The position numbers and the translations under genes are program-made. 64,000 nt of DNA, from the NCBI RefSeq assembly GCF_026262505.1, contig NC_067206.1:21467896-21531895 (forward strand), read 5' to 3'. Origin of the DNA: Trichomonas vaginalis G3. Its lineage: Eukaryota; Parabasalia; Trichomonadida; Trichomonadidae. The notes under the pieces are model-generated. The model ran no database searches. It was not told the origin of the DNA and saw only the letters and a program-made list of their open reading frames with translations. Of this stretch, positions 11,502 to 20,965 are shown one piece after another (the first letter of the stretch is position 1; every line of letters starts with the position of its first letter).

Positions 11502-14500
11502 CTAGTATGTTGTAAATTTCCCATGTCCTTTTTGCCTTTGGGCTCTGGTCGCCCATCTCAGGTAACCTATATCCTAGAAAGATTTTGTCATAGTTTGTAT
11601 TTGAGTCTTCGCGTATTGTTTGCATGACTCTTTCCTGAGTTTCCGGTTCAAGCTCTTCAAATATAGCTTGTCCATATGGAATATGCTCGTTTCCAAATAT
11701 ATGTTTTTGTAGCCATTCTGGTTTTCTTTCCATGTTACCAATAATATCTTTTGTGAATGGGAAAGCTTTTACCCAATGTTTCAGTCTTGCGTCATTTATT
11801 TCTGTAGTTGGTTTTATTTTGTCAAGGAACATGTTTTTCAATACTAACATTTCATTTGGTACTGTCCATTTGAGTTTTCTTAAATATTCATCCCTTCTCA
11901 GTTCATTGTCTGCAAAGTAAGTTTTTATGACATTTTGTAAACTTTCGTTTGCAAGGTCATGTACAATAGGTTCTCTTCCTTCTATCTCCCTAACTTTCTT
12001 TCTAAACTCTTCACCAAATATACCATCTTTATGGTTCTGTGTAGTTCTTTGAGATAAATGTTCTAGAACGTCAGGTGTTATATTTCCATCAGCCATGTTC
12101 ATTTCATACTGGTCCAAAATATCTGCATCTTTCATATCTTTCAATGGCATTAAAGCCGCGCTGAAAATACCAGCTATATCTGGTTCACCATTGACTTCCA
12201 TTGCGTCTACAACTTCTTGGAATTGTGGTTGTAAGTTTATGAACCACCTATCCGGATTAGCTTTATGACCCCATCTCATTGTAGTTCCATCGTCTGCAGA
12301 AACAAAAGTAGGTTTGTTTCCATCTTGGTTAGGTTCTGAATGAACTTTAAACAATGTTTCATTTCTATATGTTTTCTTGAAATTTAACCTTTTATTTTCA
12401 CCGAGTTCATCCGAAGATTGAACGTTAAATGCTCGTAAGTAAAAAGGGTTGTTGTATTTGTGTACATTTTTTTTCAGTTCTTCCATTCTATGCTGGATAT
12501 TTTCATCTGATGTTGGAGTCTTTTGTATGTCGGCAAACATTTTTCGATATTCTTCTACTATGTCAGCCGAATTTTTTTTAGACTCTTGGAAATATTCCAT
12601 ATTCTCCGCATACTCTTGTTGAGGGTCAAGATTTTTCGGCTGTTCCAAATCTTCATCTAGTTCTGTGAAGTTAGTTTCCAAAGGAAGGATTTGTTCGTTT
12701 CCTTCAGGCTCTTCTAGCTGTTGTTGCTGAACTATTTCTTCCATGTCTGGTTGTATCTGAACTTCTTCCTGTGGAGTTTCTTGTACCTCATCTGCTGGCA
12801 TTTCATATATTCCGAGACCGTTTTTAACAAGTTCCCTATTTAAGCCATCCGGACTCATAAACCTTTCTTCTTTCGTTCCGTCTCTATTTTTTACGCGTTT
12901 CATGAAGATAGTTGAATTATCATTTATCTCTGACATCAAATATCTCGGAGTAAATTCATCCATGTCATTTGGATGATATGCTATTAAATCATATCCCTTA
13001 GCGAGCTTGTATTTTCCAGGTTTGAAATTATATCCCATTTGGTGCTGAACCATAAAGCTAAATAGGTTCGGGTCAGTATTTCCATCCTTGAACTTTCTAA
13101 TAGCTTCTTTATATCTGTCACTAAAGTCAACAGTATCTGGGAAACCACACTCTTCTTTAAGCATTTTTAAGAATTCTTGGTTTCCTTGTTCTCTACTTCT
13201 TTTATGTCCTTGCTCTGTTTGTGGTTGTTGTTGTGCAGGGTTTTGAACTGTTGGTTGCTGTGCTGGTTGTTGTGTTGGTTGTTGTGCTGGTTGTGGAGGT
13301 GGTTGTTGTGCTGGTTGTTGTGCATGCCTGTGTCTGTGTCCATGTGACGATGTAAATGTTTTAGGTAGTCCTGGTGCAGGTGCTTCTCTTGGAGGGTTTG
13401 GTGGTATATAAGTTCCACCAGCTGGCACATATGTTCCATCTGCAGCATAATGTCCTACCTGACTTTTCGTTCTTAAGAAAGCATTTACTAGGTCTGTTTT
13501 GGTCTGTTGTAACTCTTTTTCTTGACTTTTCACAACAGTTGCTCTAACGGCGTCATAGGCACTTTGAACTGCCTGTCTCGTTGCTGCATCTGTTATTTTC
13601 GTCATATTTTGTGCTACTTCTTTTAACTCTTTGTCGAAACCTTCAGACTTCAGTTTCTTTCCAGATGAGAAGTCGTTCACTTGTTTCACCTTACTATGAA
13701 GAGCTTCGAAAGCGTTCTTAAAGTCAGCATTTGTTAAAGCTTCATTTGAACTATCTTCATCCGCTTGTATTTTTGTCCTTATTGACCCTATAAGTTGGGC
13801 TGCTTTAGCGTTGGCTTGGGCATCTAACCAGTCATTGTTAGCTTTTATATATTCTGCGCTTTTCATTGCCTTTTGCATGGCTGCGTCGTTATTTTTACTT
13901 TCTTGTGCTAAGTTTTCATACTGTACGGTTTGGTTTTGCAACTGTAAAAGTTTTTCTGCCTTTACATTTGCTTCAACTTCTTTTTTATACTCATCGCTAT
14001 CCATATATGTCTTCAGGGCTTTTTGTTTTATTTCTTCATCTTTCAGTACTTTATATTGAGTAGTATGGTTTTTCAAATTTATAACATCTTGTTCCATTTT
14101 TGCTACTTCTGCTGCTTTTTCTGACACTTTTTTCGCATATTCCTCTGTACTTAGTTCTTTCAGTTGTTCTTCTTTCTTCTTTTTCTCTACGTTTAACTCA
14201 TTGAGTTTCTTTGTGTGTCTGTCATATTCTAGTTTCTTTTCGTTTTCACTTATTTGTTTCTGTATGTCTATGTTTGACTTTTTGACATCTGTTATTTGAT
14301 TTTTGAGTGAACTCAAATTCATTTGACTTTGAGGGTTATAAGCTGTTCCGTCTGCGGCTCCACCATAGCCTGCCATTTTCGCTAAAAGTGCCGCTCTTAA
14401 ACCTCCACTCTGTGCACCAATAACTCGGTTTAAAAGCATAGGATTGCTTGACATTTGTTGCAACATAGTGGGGTCATTCATAATTTGTTGTTGCAACTGT

Positions 14501-14580
14501 TGTTGTGGTGTCAGTTTTACTATTGGATGTTTCAATGCTCTCTTCCTCTTACGTATATTCTTACGTAGCTTACGTGGCAT
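11416..14580 (-). CDS. Very large coiled-coil, Gln-rich virion-type protein, element A
   Basis: About 1,054 codons. I use the ATG at 14580 (MPRKLRKNIRKRKRALKH) because sequence upstream is the 25-bp satellite and is only accidentally open. Order of parts: highly basic N-terminus (1-20); Gln/Met-rich and Gly/Ala-rich stretch; long Lys/Glu/Ala coiled-coil (about 90-380); Pro/Gln repeat linker (QQPAQQPT-type, about 420-480); an ordered central region; an acidic Gln/Glu linker with EEVQIQPDMEEI; and a Trp/Phe-containing C-terminal region ending in a basic tail. I do not recognise the family. Position next to the capsid genes suggests a core, scaffold or tape-like structural protein. This copy looks whole; B has a broken copy. 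Confidence 0.7.
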   Translation of the reverse strand: MPRKLRKNIRKRKRALKHPIVKLTPQQQLQQQIMNDPTMLQQMSSNPMLLNRVIGAQSGGLRAALLAKMAGYGGAADGTAYNPQSQMNLSSLKNQITDVKKSNIDIQKQISENEKKLEYDRHTKKLNELNVEKKKKEEQLKELSTEEYAKKVSEKAAEVAKMEQDVINLKNHTTQYKVLKDEEIKQKALKTYMDSDEYKKEVEANVKAEKLLQLQNQTVQYENLAQESKNNDAAMQKAMKSAEYIKANNDWLDAQANAKAAQLIGSIRTKIQADEDSSNEALTNADFKNAFEALHSKVKQVNDFSSGKKLKSEGFDKELKEVAQNMTKITDAATRQAVQSAYDAVRATVVKSQEKELQQTKTDLVNAFLRTKSQVGHYAADGTYVPAGGTYIPPNPPREAPAPGLPKTFTSSHGHRHRHAQQPAQQPPPQPAQQPTQQPAQQPTVQNPAQQQPQTEQGHKRSREQGNQEFLKMLKEECGFPDTVDFSDRYKEAIRKFKDGNTDPNLFSFMVQHQMGYNFKPGKYKLAKGYDLIAYHPNDMDEFTPRYLMSEINDNSTIFMKRVKNRDGTKEERFMSPDGLNRELVKNGLGIYEMPADEVQETPQEEVQIQPDMEEIVQQQQLEEPEGNEQILPLETNFTELDEDLEQPKNLDPQQEYAENMEYFQESKKNSADIVEEYRKMFADIQKTPTSDENIQHRMEELKKNVHKYNNPFYLRAFNVQSSDELGENKRLNFKKTYRNETLFKVHSEPNQDGNKPTFVSADDGTTMRWGHKANPDRWFINLQPQFQEVVDAMEVNGEPDIAGIFSAALMPLKDMKDADILDQYEMNMADGNITPDVLEHLSQRTTQNHKDGIFGEEFRKKVREIEGREPIVHDLANESLQNVIKTYFADNELRRDEYLRKLKWTVPNEMLVLKNMFLDKIKPTTEINDARLKHWVKAFPFTKDIIGNMERKPEWLQKHIFGNEHIPYGQAIFEELEPETQERVMQTIREDSNTNYDKIFLGYRLPEMGDQSPKAKRTWEIYNILGEHEAKMQQLEAEGKLPKATPKKKSRTK

Positions 14581-14626
14581 TTTAAGTGAAGTTAAAAAGC
14601 GGTTTTTTGACAGATGTTTATTGTGA

Positions 14627-14912
14627 CTTCTTCGTAAAGACTTTATTGTGACTTCTTCGTAAAGACTTTGTTGAGATTTCTTCGTAAAGACTTTGTTGAG
14701 ATTTCTTCGTAAATGACCCAAAAATATATTTTAGGTGAAGAGGTGAGATTTCACCTCTTTTTTCACCTCATTTCTCACCTCTTGAATTTTCATGAATTTC
14801 TTCGTAAAGACTTTGTTAAGACTTCTTCATCTAATTTCTCATGAACTTTCTTGTCTATGTTTTGTTGAGATTTCATCGTAAAGACTTTGTTGAGATTTCT
14901 TCGTAAATGACC
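14627..14912. repeat. 25-bp minisatellite, left block
   Basis: Repeated GACTTCTTCGTAAAGACTTT-type units interrupted at 14725-14800 by one palindromic cassette (GAGGTGAGATTTCACCTC). The unit is the reverse complement of the one at 15413-15625 and of units in element B's arrays. Confidence 0.85.
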
Positions 14913-14940
14913 CTAGTAGTATATTTTTGGTGTAAATTTC

Positions 14941-15288
14941 ATGAAAATTCAAGAGGGTGAAAAATTAGGTGAAAAAACAGGTGAAATCTCACCTCTTCAC
15001 CTAAACATTATTTTTGGTGTAAAATTCATGAAAATTCAAGAGGGTGAAAAATTAGGTGAAAAAACAGGTGAAATCTCACCTCTTCACCTAAACATTATTT
15101 TTGGTGTAAAATTCATGAAAATTCACGAGGTGAAAAATTAGGTGAAAAAAACAGGTGAAATCTCACCTCTTCACCTAAACATTATTTTTGGTGTAAAATT
15201 CATGAAAATTCACGAGGTGAAAAATTAGGTGAAAAAACAGGTGAAATCTCACCTCTTCACCTAAACATTATTTTTGGTGTAAAATTCT
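14941..15288. repeat. 87-bp tandem repeat x4 with palindromic core
   Basis: Four units start at 14941, 15028, 15115 and 15202, exactly 87 bp apart. Each has several GGTGAAAA-type direct motifs, a core AGGTGAAATCTCACCT palindrome, and CTTCACCTAAACATTATTTTTGG. The short plus-strand ORF here is a repeat artefact. Confidence 0.9.
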
Positions 15289-15339
15289 GAGTAAAATGAC
15301 AGATGGAACACATACTTTTTCAGTAAGTACATATGGGGT

Positions 15340-15400
15340 AGAAAAGAGGGTAGAAAACGGGGTAGATATACCCTTCTACCCTAAAATATATTTTTGTCTG
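15340..15400. repeat. Palindromic cassette, GGGTA class
   Basis: Contains GGGTAGAAAA direct motifs followed by GGGTAGATATACCC and TTCTACCCTAAAATATATTTTT. It has the same layout as the GGTGA and GGTTA cassettes, with both arms changed together. Confidence 0.7.
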
Positions 15401-15412
15401 ATTTACGCTCAT

Positions 15413-15625
15413 TACGATGAAGTTTTGACAAAGTCTTTACGAAGAAATCTTGACAAAGTCTTTACGAAGAAATCTTGACAAAGTCTTTACGATGAAGTTT
15501 TGACAAAGTCTTTACGATGAAGTTTTGACAAAGTCTTTACGATGAAGTTTTGACAAAGTCTTTACGATGAAATCTTGACAAAGTCTTTACGATGAAATCT
15601 TGACAAAGTCTTTACGATGAAATTC
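15413..15625. repeat. 25-bp minisatellite, about eight units
   Basis: Head-to-tail copies of GATGAAGTTTTGACAAAGTC plus TTTAC, alternating with a GAAGAAATCTTGAC variant. A further GGTGA-class cassette (AGGTGAAATCTCACCT) follows at 15640-15695. Confidence 0.9.
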
Positions 15626-15739
15626 ATGAAAATTCAAGAGGTGAAAAATGAGGTGAAAAAACAGGTGAAATCTCACCTCTTCACCTAAAATATATTTTTA
15701 TTGAATTCTGTATAATATTCTGAGTAATATGACAGATGT

Positions 15740-15826
15740 TTATATAACACTTTCTCCGGTTTATAGGACCTCTCTCATATTCTATCTTGTCATATCAAAA
15801 CTCATAGTCATGTTTGTCCTCTAAGA
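15740..15826 (-). pseudogene. Methyltransferase gene fragment next to element A's right end
   Basis: The reverse complement of this stretch is nearly the same as about 31072-31155, the 3' part of element B's DNA methyltransferase gene. In B that gene sits just inside the left terminal repeat; here a fragment sits just inside the right terminal repeat. It is a remnant. Confidence 0.75.
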
Positions 15827-15886
15827 CTTCATTTATACTAAACATCTTCAGGGCTAGAAGGCACGAAGTGCCTGGAAGCCCCACTT

Positions 15887-15917
<31 letters not shown>
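15827..15917. repeat. Right terminal repeat of element A with T tract
   Basis: The segment ACTTCATTTATACTAAACAT continues into a GGGCTAGAAGGCACGAAGTG stretch. It closely matches element B's two ends (30149-30212 inverted; 55060-55120). It contains a small hairpin (GGCAC gaa GTGCC). A run of 29 T follows immediately (15889-15917); all three terminal repeats in this window carry such a tract in the corresponding orientation. Confidence 0.85.
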
Positions 15918-15922
<5 letters not shown>

Positions 15923-16285
15923 TATATAAAAAGTCTCTTTAATATCTATATTTCATATTTTTATCGATTTTTAAAGTTTTTGCGAAAAGTATTCAATTAT
16001 TTTTGCTATTTGGTCGGGTAGATGTCAGATTTGCGACATTTTCTGATATGATATTCAGATTCTACGTTGATAATAATGCTTATAGAACCCTCTTGCTATT
16101 GTGTCAAAATTGCGAAACCGATAGCAAAAATATAGTAGTAGGATATGAAGGGTTGTGTGACTTTTTTTGCTACATCTATATATAGACGATGCATTAAAAT
16201 ATATTTATTTATAAATCATTAAAAAATTAACATTAATTTTAAAATAATTTATTTTTTTATCTTTTATAAAAGAAGCTATATATAG
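15918..16285. other. Spacer between elements A and C
   Basis: AT-rich, with an imperfect inverted pair (TTTTTGCTAT near 15999; ATAGCAAAAAT near 16122) and a repeated CTATATATAGAxGATG just before the first element C gene (16172 and 16272). The left end of element C could lie here, but I cannot place it. Confidence 0.35.
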
Positions 16286-16876
16286 ATGATGTCAGATATT
16301 CCGCGATTAATTAAACATTGTTTAAATCCTGAATGGGTTAAACTTCAATTTAAAAAGGAAGACTGTGAATTATTAAATGAATATGAAAGCCAAAATAAGC
16401 TAATGAGGTATAAATATAATGATAAAGAATATTTAATTTCATGGAATCAATGGAGTCATAATCAAAGACCTCATAAACGAGAAGAAGAAATTGAAAATAA
16501 TGAAATGGAAATCATTGATGACATTAAAGAGGATGGAATTCCTAAATTTTGTAGAAAAACCTTTAGAACTAAGTTAGGAGCATATAAACGTAGAGTATTA
16601 AATCCTGAATATCTTAAACATCAATTTAAAAAGGAAGACTGTGAATTATTAAACGCTAATGAATATGAAAATGCTAAATCAAAACTGAGATATAAATATA
16701 TTGGAAGTGATGAAAGATGCAAAGATAAAGATAAAGTTTATTCAGTTTCATATAATAACTGGCACACGTTAGGGATAAGAAAACATTTAGGAGATTATGG
16801 GAAATGTTCTGAATTCTTTAAATCTAGTATATACGAGAGAGTAAAAGAAATTAGAAATAATTATTTTCATGAATGA
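16286..16876 (+). CDS. Protein with a duplicated ~75-residue module, element C
   Basis: 196 codons. Two copies of one module are visible: about residues 8-66 and about 93-175. Each has LNPEWVKLQFKKEDCELLN-like text, then LRYKY, then a YxxSxNxW ending. Such short modular repeats with conserved Lys/Asp/Cys and Trp occur beside homing-type nucleases, but no nuclease motif is visible here, so I call it unknown. An ATG lies one codon downstream (MSDIPRLIKH) and is an equally good start. A T-rich box (TAATTTATTTTTTTATC) lies upstream, as for other genes of this element. Confidence 0.6.
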   Translation: MMSDIPRLIKHCLNPEWVKLQFKKEDCELLNEYESQNKLMRYKYNDKEYLISWNQWSHNQRPHKREEEIENNEMEIIDDIKEDGIPKFCRKTFRTKLGAYKRRVLNPEYLKHQFKKEDCELLNANEYENAKSKLRYKYIGSDERCKDKDKVYSVSYNNWHTLGIRKHLGDYGKCSEFFKSSIYERVKEIRNNYFHE

Positions 16877-16940
16877 AAAATAAACTTTAAAAATTCATGT
16901 CTTACATTTTTGAATAATTTATTTTTTTAATTCGTAAGAA

Positions 16941-17414
16941 ATGAGTGAATCAAAATTCGTGACTGTAAATCAATTAATGAATAAACTTTCACCAATTCTC
17001 ACCCAGGTTAAACAAGTAGACGTTTATTTTGATGATTACATACAAAGTTTATTTTATAAAGGTAAGTTTAATATTAAACCTATTGCTTTTGCATTTGATG
17101 GTAAATTAATCGAAAATTCAAAAATTTGGGAATTAATTCCGGATATTGAATTTATAACAAATATTAAGGATAAATGGTTTAAACAACAAAACCACCTCAC
17201 TAAAGTTCTTTGTAGATTAATGATTAAAACTGAGGAAAAAGAATTTAACGGGTTTAAATATCATCCATGTAAAATTTTAGAACTTGGTAACGAAAAACTT
17301 CAGAAAAAATTAAACGCAAGACTATCAAAAGATAGAGTTGAAAGAGTAAATAAACTCGCTAAAGGTAATGGTAATGATGAAGAAGAATTTGATGAGTTCA
17401 ACATTGAACTTTAA
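16941..17414 (+). CDS. Conserved small Polinton-like protein (also in element B)
   Basis: 157 codons. The start (MSESKFVTVNQLM) lies 17 bp after a TAATTTATTTTTTTAATTC box. N-terminal KFVTVNQLMNKL...VDVYF and a later YHPCKILELGNEKLQKKL segment match, in the same order, the element B gene at 45636-46054 (KFISVNKYMSGL...LNVYF; YESKIVEVQGKLGKKIL). The C-terminus is acidic. Its presence in two divergent elements argues for a real core function. In B it lies between the packaging ATPase block and the helicase. A DNA-binding or replication accessory role is possible but not shown. Confidence 0.7.
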   Translation: MSESKFVTVNQLMNKLSPILTQVKQVDVYFDDYIQSLFYKGKFNIKPIAFAFDGKLIENSKIWELIPDIEFITNIKDKWFKQQNHLTKVLCRLMIKTEEKEFNGFKYHPCKILELGNEKLQKKLNARLSKDRVERVNKLAKGNGNDEEEFDEFNIEL

Positions 17415-17418
17415 GAAA

Positions 17419-17787
17419 CTAATGATTATTTGAATTTATGAAATCAATTATTTGATTCATTCTTTCTTCAATCTCTTCTATTCTTTTTGTTAAATCATCT
17501 ATTTTCATTAATGAGGTGATTCTTGATTGAGGAATAGATTTCAAACTAACCACCCCCTTTATTTTTGAAATTTTGAATCCATCAACTTTAAACATTTTAT
17601 TCAATTTACATGTTGTCAATTCTTCAAATAATTTTTTATTATTAGCATAATAGTCATTAAATTCTTCAACAGATGAAAAAATTTTTATTTCAGTAATTGG
17701 TTTAACAACGTTTATTTTTTGTTGAACATTTTCACTTTCATTTATTTCTTCCTCCTCTGTTTCATTTATTTTTAAAATCGGTTTCAT
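17419..17787 (-). CDS. Unknown 122-aa protein with C-terminal coiled coil, element C
   Basis: Transcribed toward the preceding gene, with 4 bp between their stops. The acidic N-terminus (ETEEEEINESENVQ) is followed by a mixed region with FKVDGFKISKIKGVVSLKS, and a C-terminal heptad-like helix (IDDLTKRIEEIEERMNQI) that could oligomerise. No family recognised. The start codon sits about 10 bp from a T-rich segment on the minus strand. Confidence 0.6.
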   Translation of the reverse strand: MKPILKINETEEEEINESENVQQKINVVKPITEIKIFSSVEEFNDYYANNKKLFEELTTCKLNKMFKVDGFKISKIKGVVSLKSIPQSRITSLMKIDDLTKRIEEIEERMNQIIDFINSNNH

Positions 17788-17854
17788 TTATCATTAAATA
17801 AAAATTAGAATATAAGTGATGAAATATATTTTTTTAATTAATATTAAATCAGAA

Positions 17855-18091
17855 ATGGCGGCAGGATTCTTTAAAAAATTATGGGATGGAATTAAGAAAG
17901 CTGCAGGTTGGGTTCATAAAAAGATTATTAAACCCATTGCAAACTTTTTGGCACCAGTAGCGAAAACGGCAGGAACTATCATAGGTGGAGTATTAGGTAC
18001 TAAAGCAGGTAATCCGGCGATGGGAGCACAAGCAGGTAACGCAGTTGGTGGAATAGCTGAAGGAATACTTAATAAAATAGGAGGTAGATAG
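17855..18091 (+). CDS. Amphipathic glycine-rich protein, element C (copy 1)
   Basis: 78 codons from the ATG at 17855 (MAAGFFKKLWDGIKKAAGWV). I prefer this start to the one 39 bp upstream because the divergent paralogue at 18152-18367 begins with the same MAAGxFKKLWD. The N-terminal ~25 residues form a basic amphipathic helix; the rest is Gly/Ala-rich and hydrophobic (TAGTIIGGVLGTKAG). Such peptides resemble membrane-disrupting virion proteins (adenovirus protein VI-like or small lytic proteins). That function is inferred from composition. It looks whole. Confidence 0.65.
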   Translation: MAAGFFKKLWDGIKKAAGWVHKKIIKPIANFLAPVAKTAGTIIGGVLGTKAGNPAMGAQAGNAVGGIAEGILNKIGGR

Positions 18092-18102
18092 TGGAAAAAT
18101 AA

Positions 18103-18150
18103 ATATGAGATCCTATGGATCATCTCGCTGCTTAGCGGCTTAAAATTATT
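18103..18150. terminator. Convergent intergenic hairpins
   Basis: Between two gene 3' ends facing each other. GAGATCC-TAT-GGATCATCTC can pair with one bulge, and CGCT-GCTT-AGCG follows. The position suggests a shared 3'-end signal. Comparable hairpins follow genes at 23745-23775 and 61167-61191. Confidence 0.45.
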
Positions 18151-18151
18151 T

Positions 18152-18367
18152 TTATCTTAGTATCGGTTGAAGTCTTTGATAAACTTTTTCTCCTTTATTT
18201 AAAACTTCTCTTATTGGGGCAGCTTTTGGTGTTATTGATTCAGCAACGTCACTAATTGCTTCTTTATTCTTAAATATCTAATTTGCTCCTTTCTTCATTG
18301 TTTCCCAAACTTTACTCGCTCCTCTTTTTACTCTATCCCACAGTTTCTTAAATATACCCGCAGCCAT
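18152..18367 (-). pseudogene. Amphipathic protein, element C (copy 2, divergent partner)
   Basis: Minus-strand paralogue of the 17855-18091 gene, starting MAAGIFKKLWDRVKRGASKV and ending KVYQRLQPILR. It carries the same basic amphipathic N-terminal helix but a different C-terminus without the glycine-rich region. It looks broken (about one break). The pair is arranged tail to tail around the hairpin region, like the two-copy arrangement of amphipathic genes in element B. Confidence 0.6.
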
Positions 18368-18436
18368 AGTTGATTATTTCATTAAAATTAAAAATTCATT
18401 TTCATCTTTTAATTTTGATTTTTTATTTATTAATAA

Positions 18437-20074
18437 ATGACGACTAACTATTTGGTGCCAAACACTAAACCGATTAATGGAAATGTGTTTCATTCATTCG
18501 AAAAGATAAATGAAATATTCGCAAAGAATGATGGTAGAAGATATTATAGAGAACTTGAAAGTTCATGCTATGACTCTGATGCTCCATATTTTGATGATAA
18601 ACAAACTCATTTAAGAATTACAAATCCGGCTCATGATGTGAACCAATTAGGTGACACATATATTAAACGCAAAGTTAAAGCAACTCTAGTTTCAAATAAA
18701 GCTTTCACATGTGATGCCGCTTTTAAATGCATGCGTTTATTCGTTGGTTACAAATCATCAAATCAAAGCTTTAAACAATTAGAAGTAGAAACTGAAAGAG
18801 GTGATGCCGGTTATCTTCAGATGGATTGCGCCCGTGAATCTTTCGCATTTGCAACATATAAACCAAAATCAGAAAGGAAAGTTAAAAAGTTTGTTCATTC
18901 GTTATATAATAATGTTCAAAAATATGATAACTCAGTATGTGGTAAATATATTAACCCTTCAGAAGTTTTCAAGAAAGCAAATGAAGAAGTTGATGTCACT
19001 TTTGATATGATTATTCCGGTAAATGATTTGTTAGCATTTCAGGCGTTCGATGATTATCCTAAATCATTTGGTGATATCATTCTTAAATATTATGTTTTCA
19101 GGATACTTTAGTATTTTGTCAGGTTGACCCGTTAAGAGTTGCTGATTTACAAAATTACGTTTATGAAAAGATAACTGATGAAAATTATGAAAAGATTATG
19201 AATCATGTTTATAAATATGATCGCAAATTCCAACAAATCGGACTTCCTGCCAAATTAATTACAAGCTTAGCCGCTACATCTGCTGACGCAACAGTTGATG
19301 ACGTTATTATTTCATGCACAAAGATGGAAGTTTTAGAGGATAAATGCATTACACCAGGATACGGTTTAATTGAAGAATCAGTTAAAGCAATACCACGTTT
19401 ATTTAGTAAGGAAGATCCATTCATGATTCCAGCTCAACATATTGACGTTCGTTCACTAAATGGAGGTTGCATCACTCCTGAAGGTATTAGCTCAGATTTC
19501 TCATACGCTCTTCATAATGTTACAGATGTTGTGTTAACATTTCCGAAGAATGCAATGCAAAGAACGGTTTTAGAAAATCCAATGCTTCGAGGTCTTCAGG
19601 TCACTATAGATTCCAGAAACTTCCCCGATCAAGCGATGACCACAGTGGCGACATATTCTTTACACGTATGCTTCAAGCTTCTGATTTAGATGGAGTGAAT
19701 GAATGCACAGAAGAATACGAGGACTCATTAACTAGACCACTGAATGCAGATATGGCACGCCATTAGCTAGAACATGGAAAGACCAAACTTCATTCTTATG
19801 CACTATTCCAGTTCAACGTGATGGAGCGGGTATATTCTTTGATGGATTAGAAACTTTCAACTCACAAGTTACAGTACAAGTGAAAGCTTATCCAATCATT
19901 CAGGGTGAAAATGACACTTACTGTTCAAAGGTGACAAATCCTCCTCAGGTTTGGTTTACTAGGACTACATATTGGACATGGACACCGGACGAAGGTTTGA
20001 AATATCATCCAACAGGTACACCACCACAGTATAGAAGTTCATATGATGAAATATTGATGAATAGAAATGTTTAA
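18437..20074 (+). CDS. Major capsid protein candidate, element C
   Basis: Footprint ~545 codons, starting MTTNYLVPNTKPINGNVFHS. It is the same length as the A/B capsid gene and shares its landmarks in order: a VDVTFDMIIPVNDLLAFQAF stretch, the YPKSFGDIIL segment, and near the C-terminal third IPVQRDGAGIFFDGL followed by VTVQVKAYP. The sequence is strand-rich, as expected for a double jelly roll. The packaging ATPase follows immediately (25 bp), a common order in Polintons and virophages. This copy is broken (about two breaks). Confidence 0.65.
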
Positions 20075-20098
20075 AATTATAAATTTATTTTTGATTAA

Positions 20099-20933
20099 AT
20101 GGATTTAAATTCATACACTCCTTATGAAGAATTAGCAGGAGTATATAATACATACGTAGATGATATGATTAATGAAGCATTGAGTGATAATAGAAATGCT
20201 CTATCTAAGGAAAAATTAATGAAAATTCCATATTCTGAATGTTACTTAAATTCAATCACTGCAGCAATTGGTAAACAGAATAAAGGTAAAACATTAACGA
20301 TATTAAAACAAATTATCATTATTGCTAACACTTCCCCCTATTCACATGTGTTAATTTATATCAACCGTTCAGGTTCACCTTCAGATGATACATTTGAATC
20401 TTTAAAGCATTTAATCAAAATTCCAATTATTTATTTATCACAAGAAGAAGCAGAAGATTATTTAAAAAACTTTTTAATGTATAAAGAATTATATAATACA
20501 ATCAAGAAGCAAGGATTAGAGGATAAAATTATTGATAAACAACGGGATGAATTATTTGAAACACTTTCTATTTCAAATTTTGATAGAGAATTTTTGCATT
20601 CACTCATTTTTCTAGATGATGCAGTGAAATCAAAACTAATAACAAATGAGAAATCATATTTTAATCAGTTATTAACTCAATGTCGACACATTCAGTGTTC
20701 ATTCTTTATGGCTGTTCAATATTTCAAAGCATTAAGCACAAACATTAAATCAAATCTATCAACACTTTTCATTTTCAGTGGGTTTAGTCGTCAACAGTTG
20801 AACGTTATGCTTTATCAAGTGAATTTACCAATGAGCATTAATGAACTTTACACACAATATCAGCAATTAGGTGAACATGGAAAATAATAGTTGATTTAAA
20901 TAAAGGAAGTGTTAAATTTGATTAACTTTTTAT
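20099..20933 (+). CDS. A32-type genome-packaging ATPase, element C
   Basis: P-loop ATPase that would pump DNA into capsids. Walker A is IGKQNKGKT (about residues 57-65); Walker B is LIFLDDA (about 169-174), followed by a Q-containing strand (FFMAVQYFKAL) typical of the FtsK/HerA-A32 group. It matches B's ATPase (44246-45106) in overall order, including the STxxRHIQCSFFMxVQ-like region. Start MDLNSYTPYEE follows a TTTATTTTTGATTAA box. It looks broken once. Confidence 0.75.
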
Positions 20934-20965
20934 AATTAATTTTTTATTTTTATTTATAATTAAAC

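Larger units (their letters stand above)
7878..15917 (-). mobile_element. Element A: partial Polinton-like element (capsid half)
   Basis: This segment is collinear and nearly identical with 47.3-54.3 kb of element B. It carries a candidate minor capsid gene, the SCCG-domain gene, a plus-strand gene, the major capsid gene, a small basic protein and a very large coiled-coil protein, followed by repeat arrays and a terminal inverted repeat with a T tract. The left edge lies near 7878, just upstream of what would be the start of the helicase gene in B, so the integrase, ATPase, helicase and fibre half is absent. Several genes are broken (about five breaks in all). High similarity to B suggests a young fossil. 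Confidence 0.85.

Noticed and set aside
13811-14063. Plus-strand ORFs opposite the giant coiled-coil gene (and likewise at 53542-53800)
   Set aside because: Shadow frames of a Lys/Glu-rich coding strand; their Phe/Leu/Ser content is the complement of the real gene.
14941-15141. ORF of repeated EKLGEKTGEISPLHLN-type peptide
   Set aside because: Encoded by the 87-bp palindromic repeat; no start context and no independent evidence of translation.
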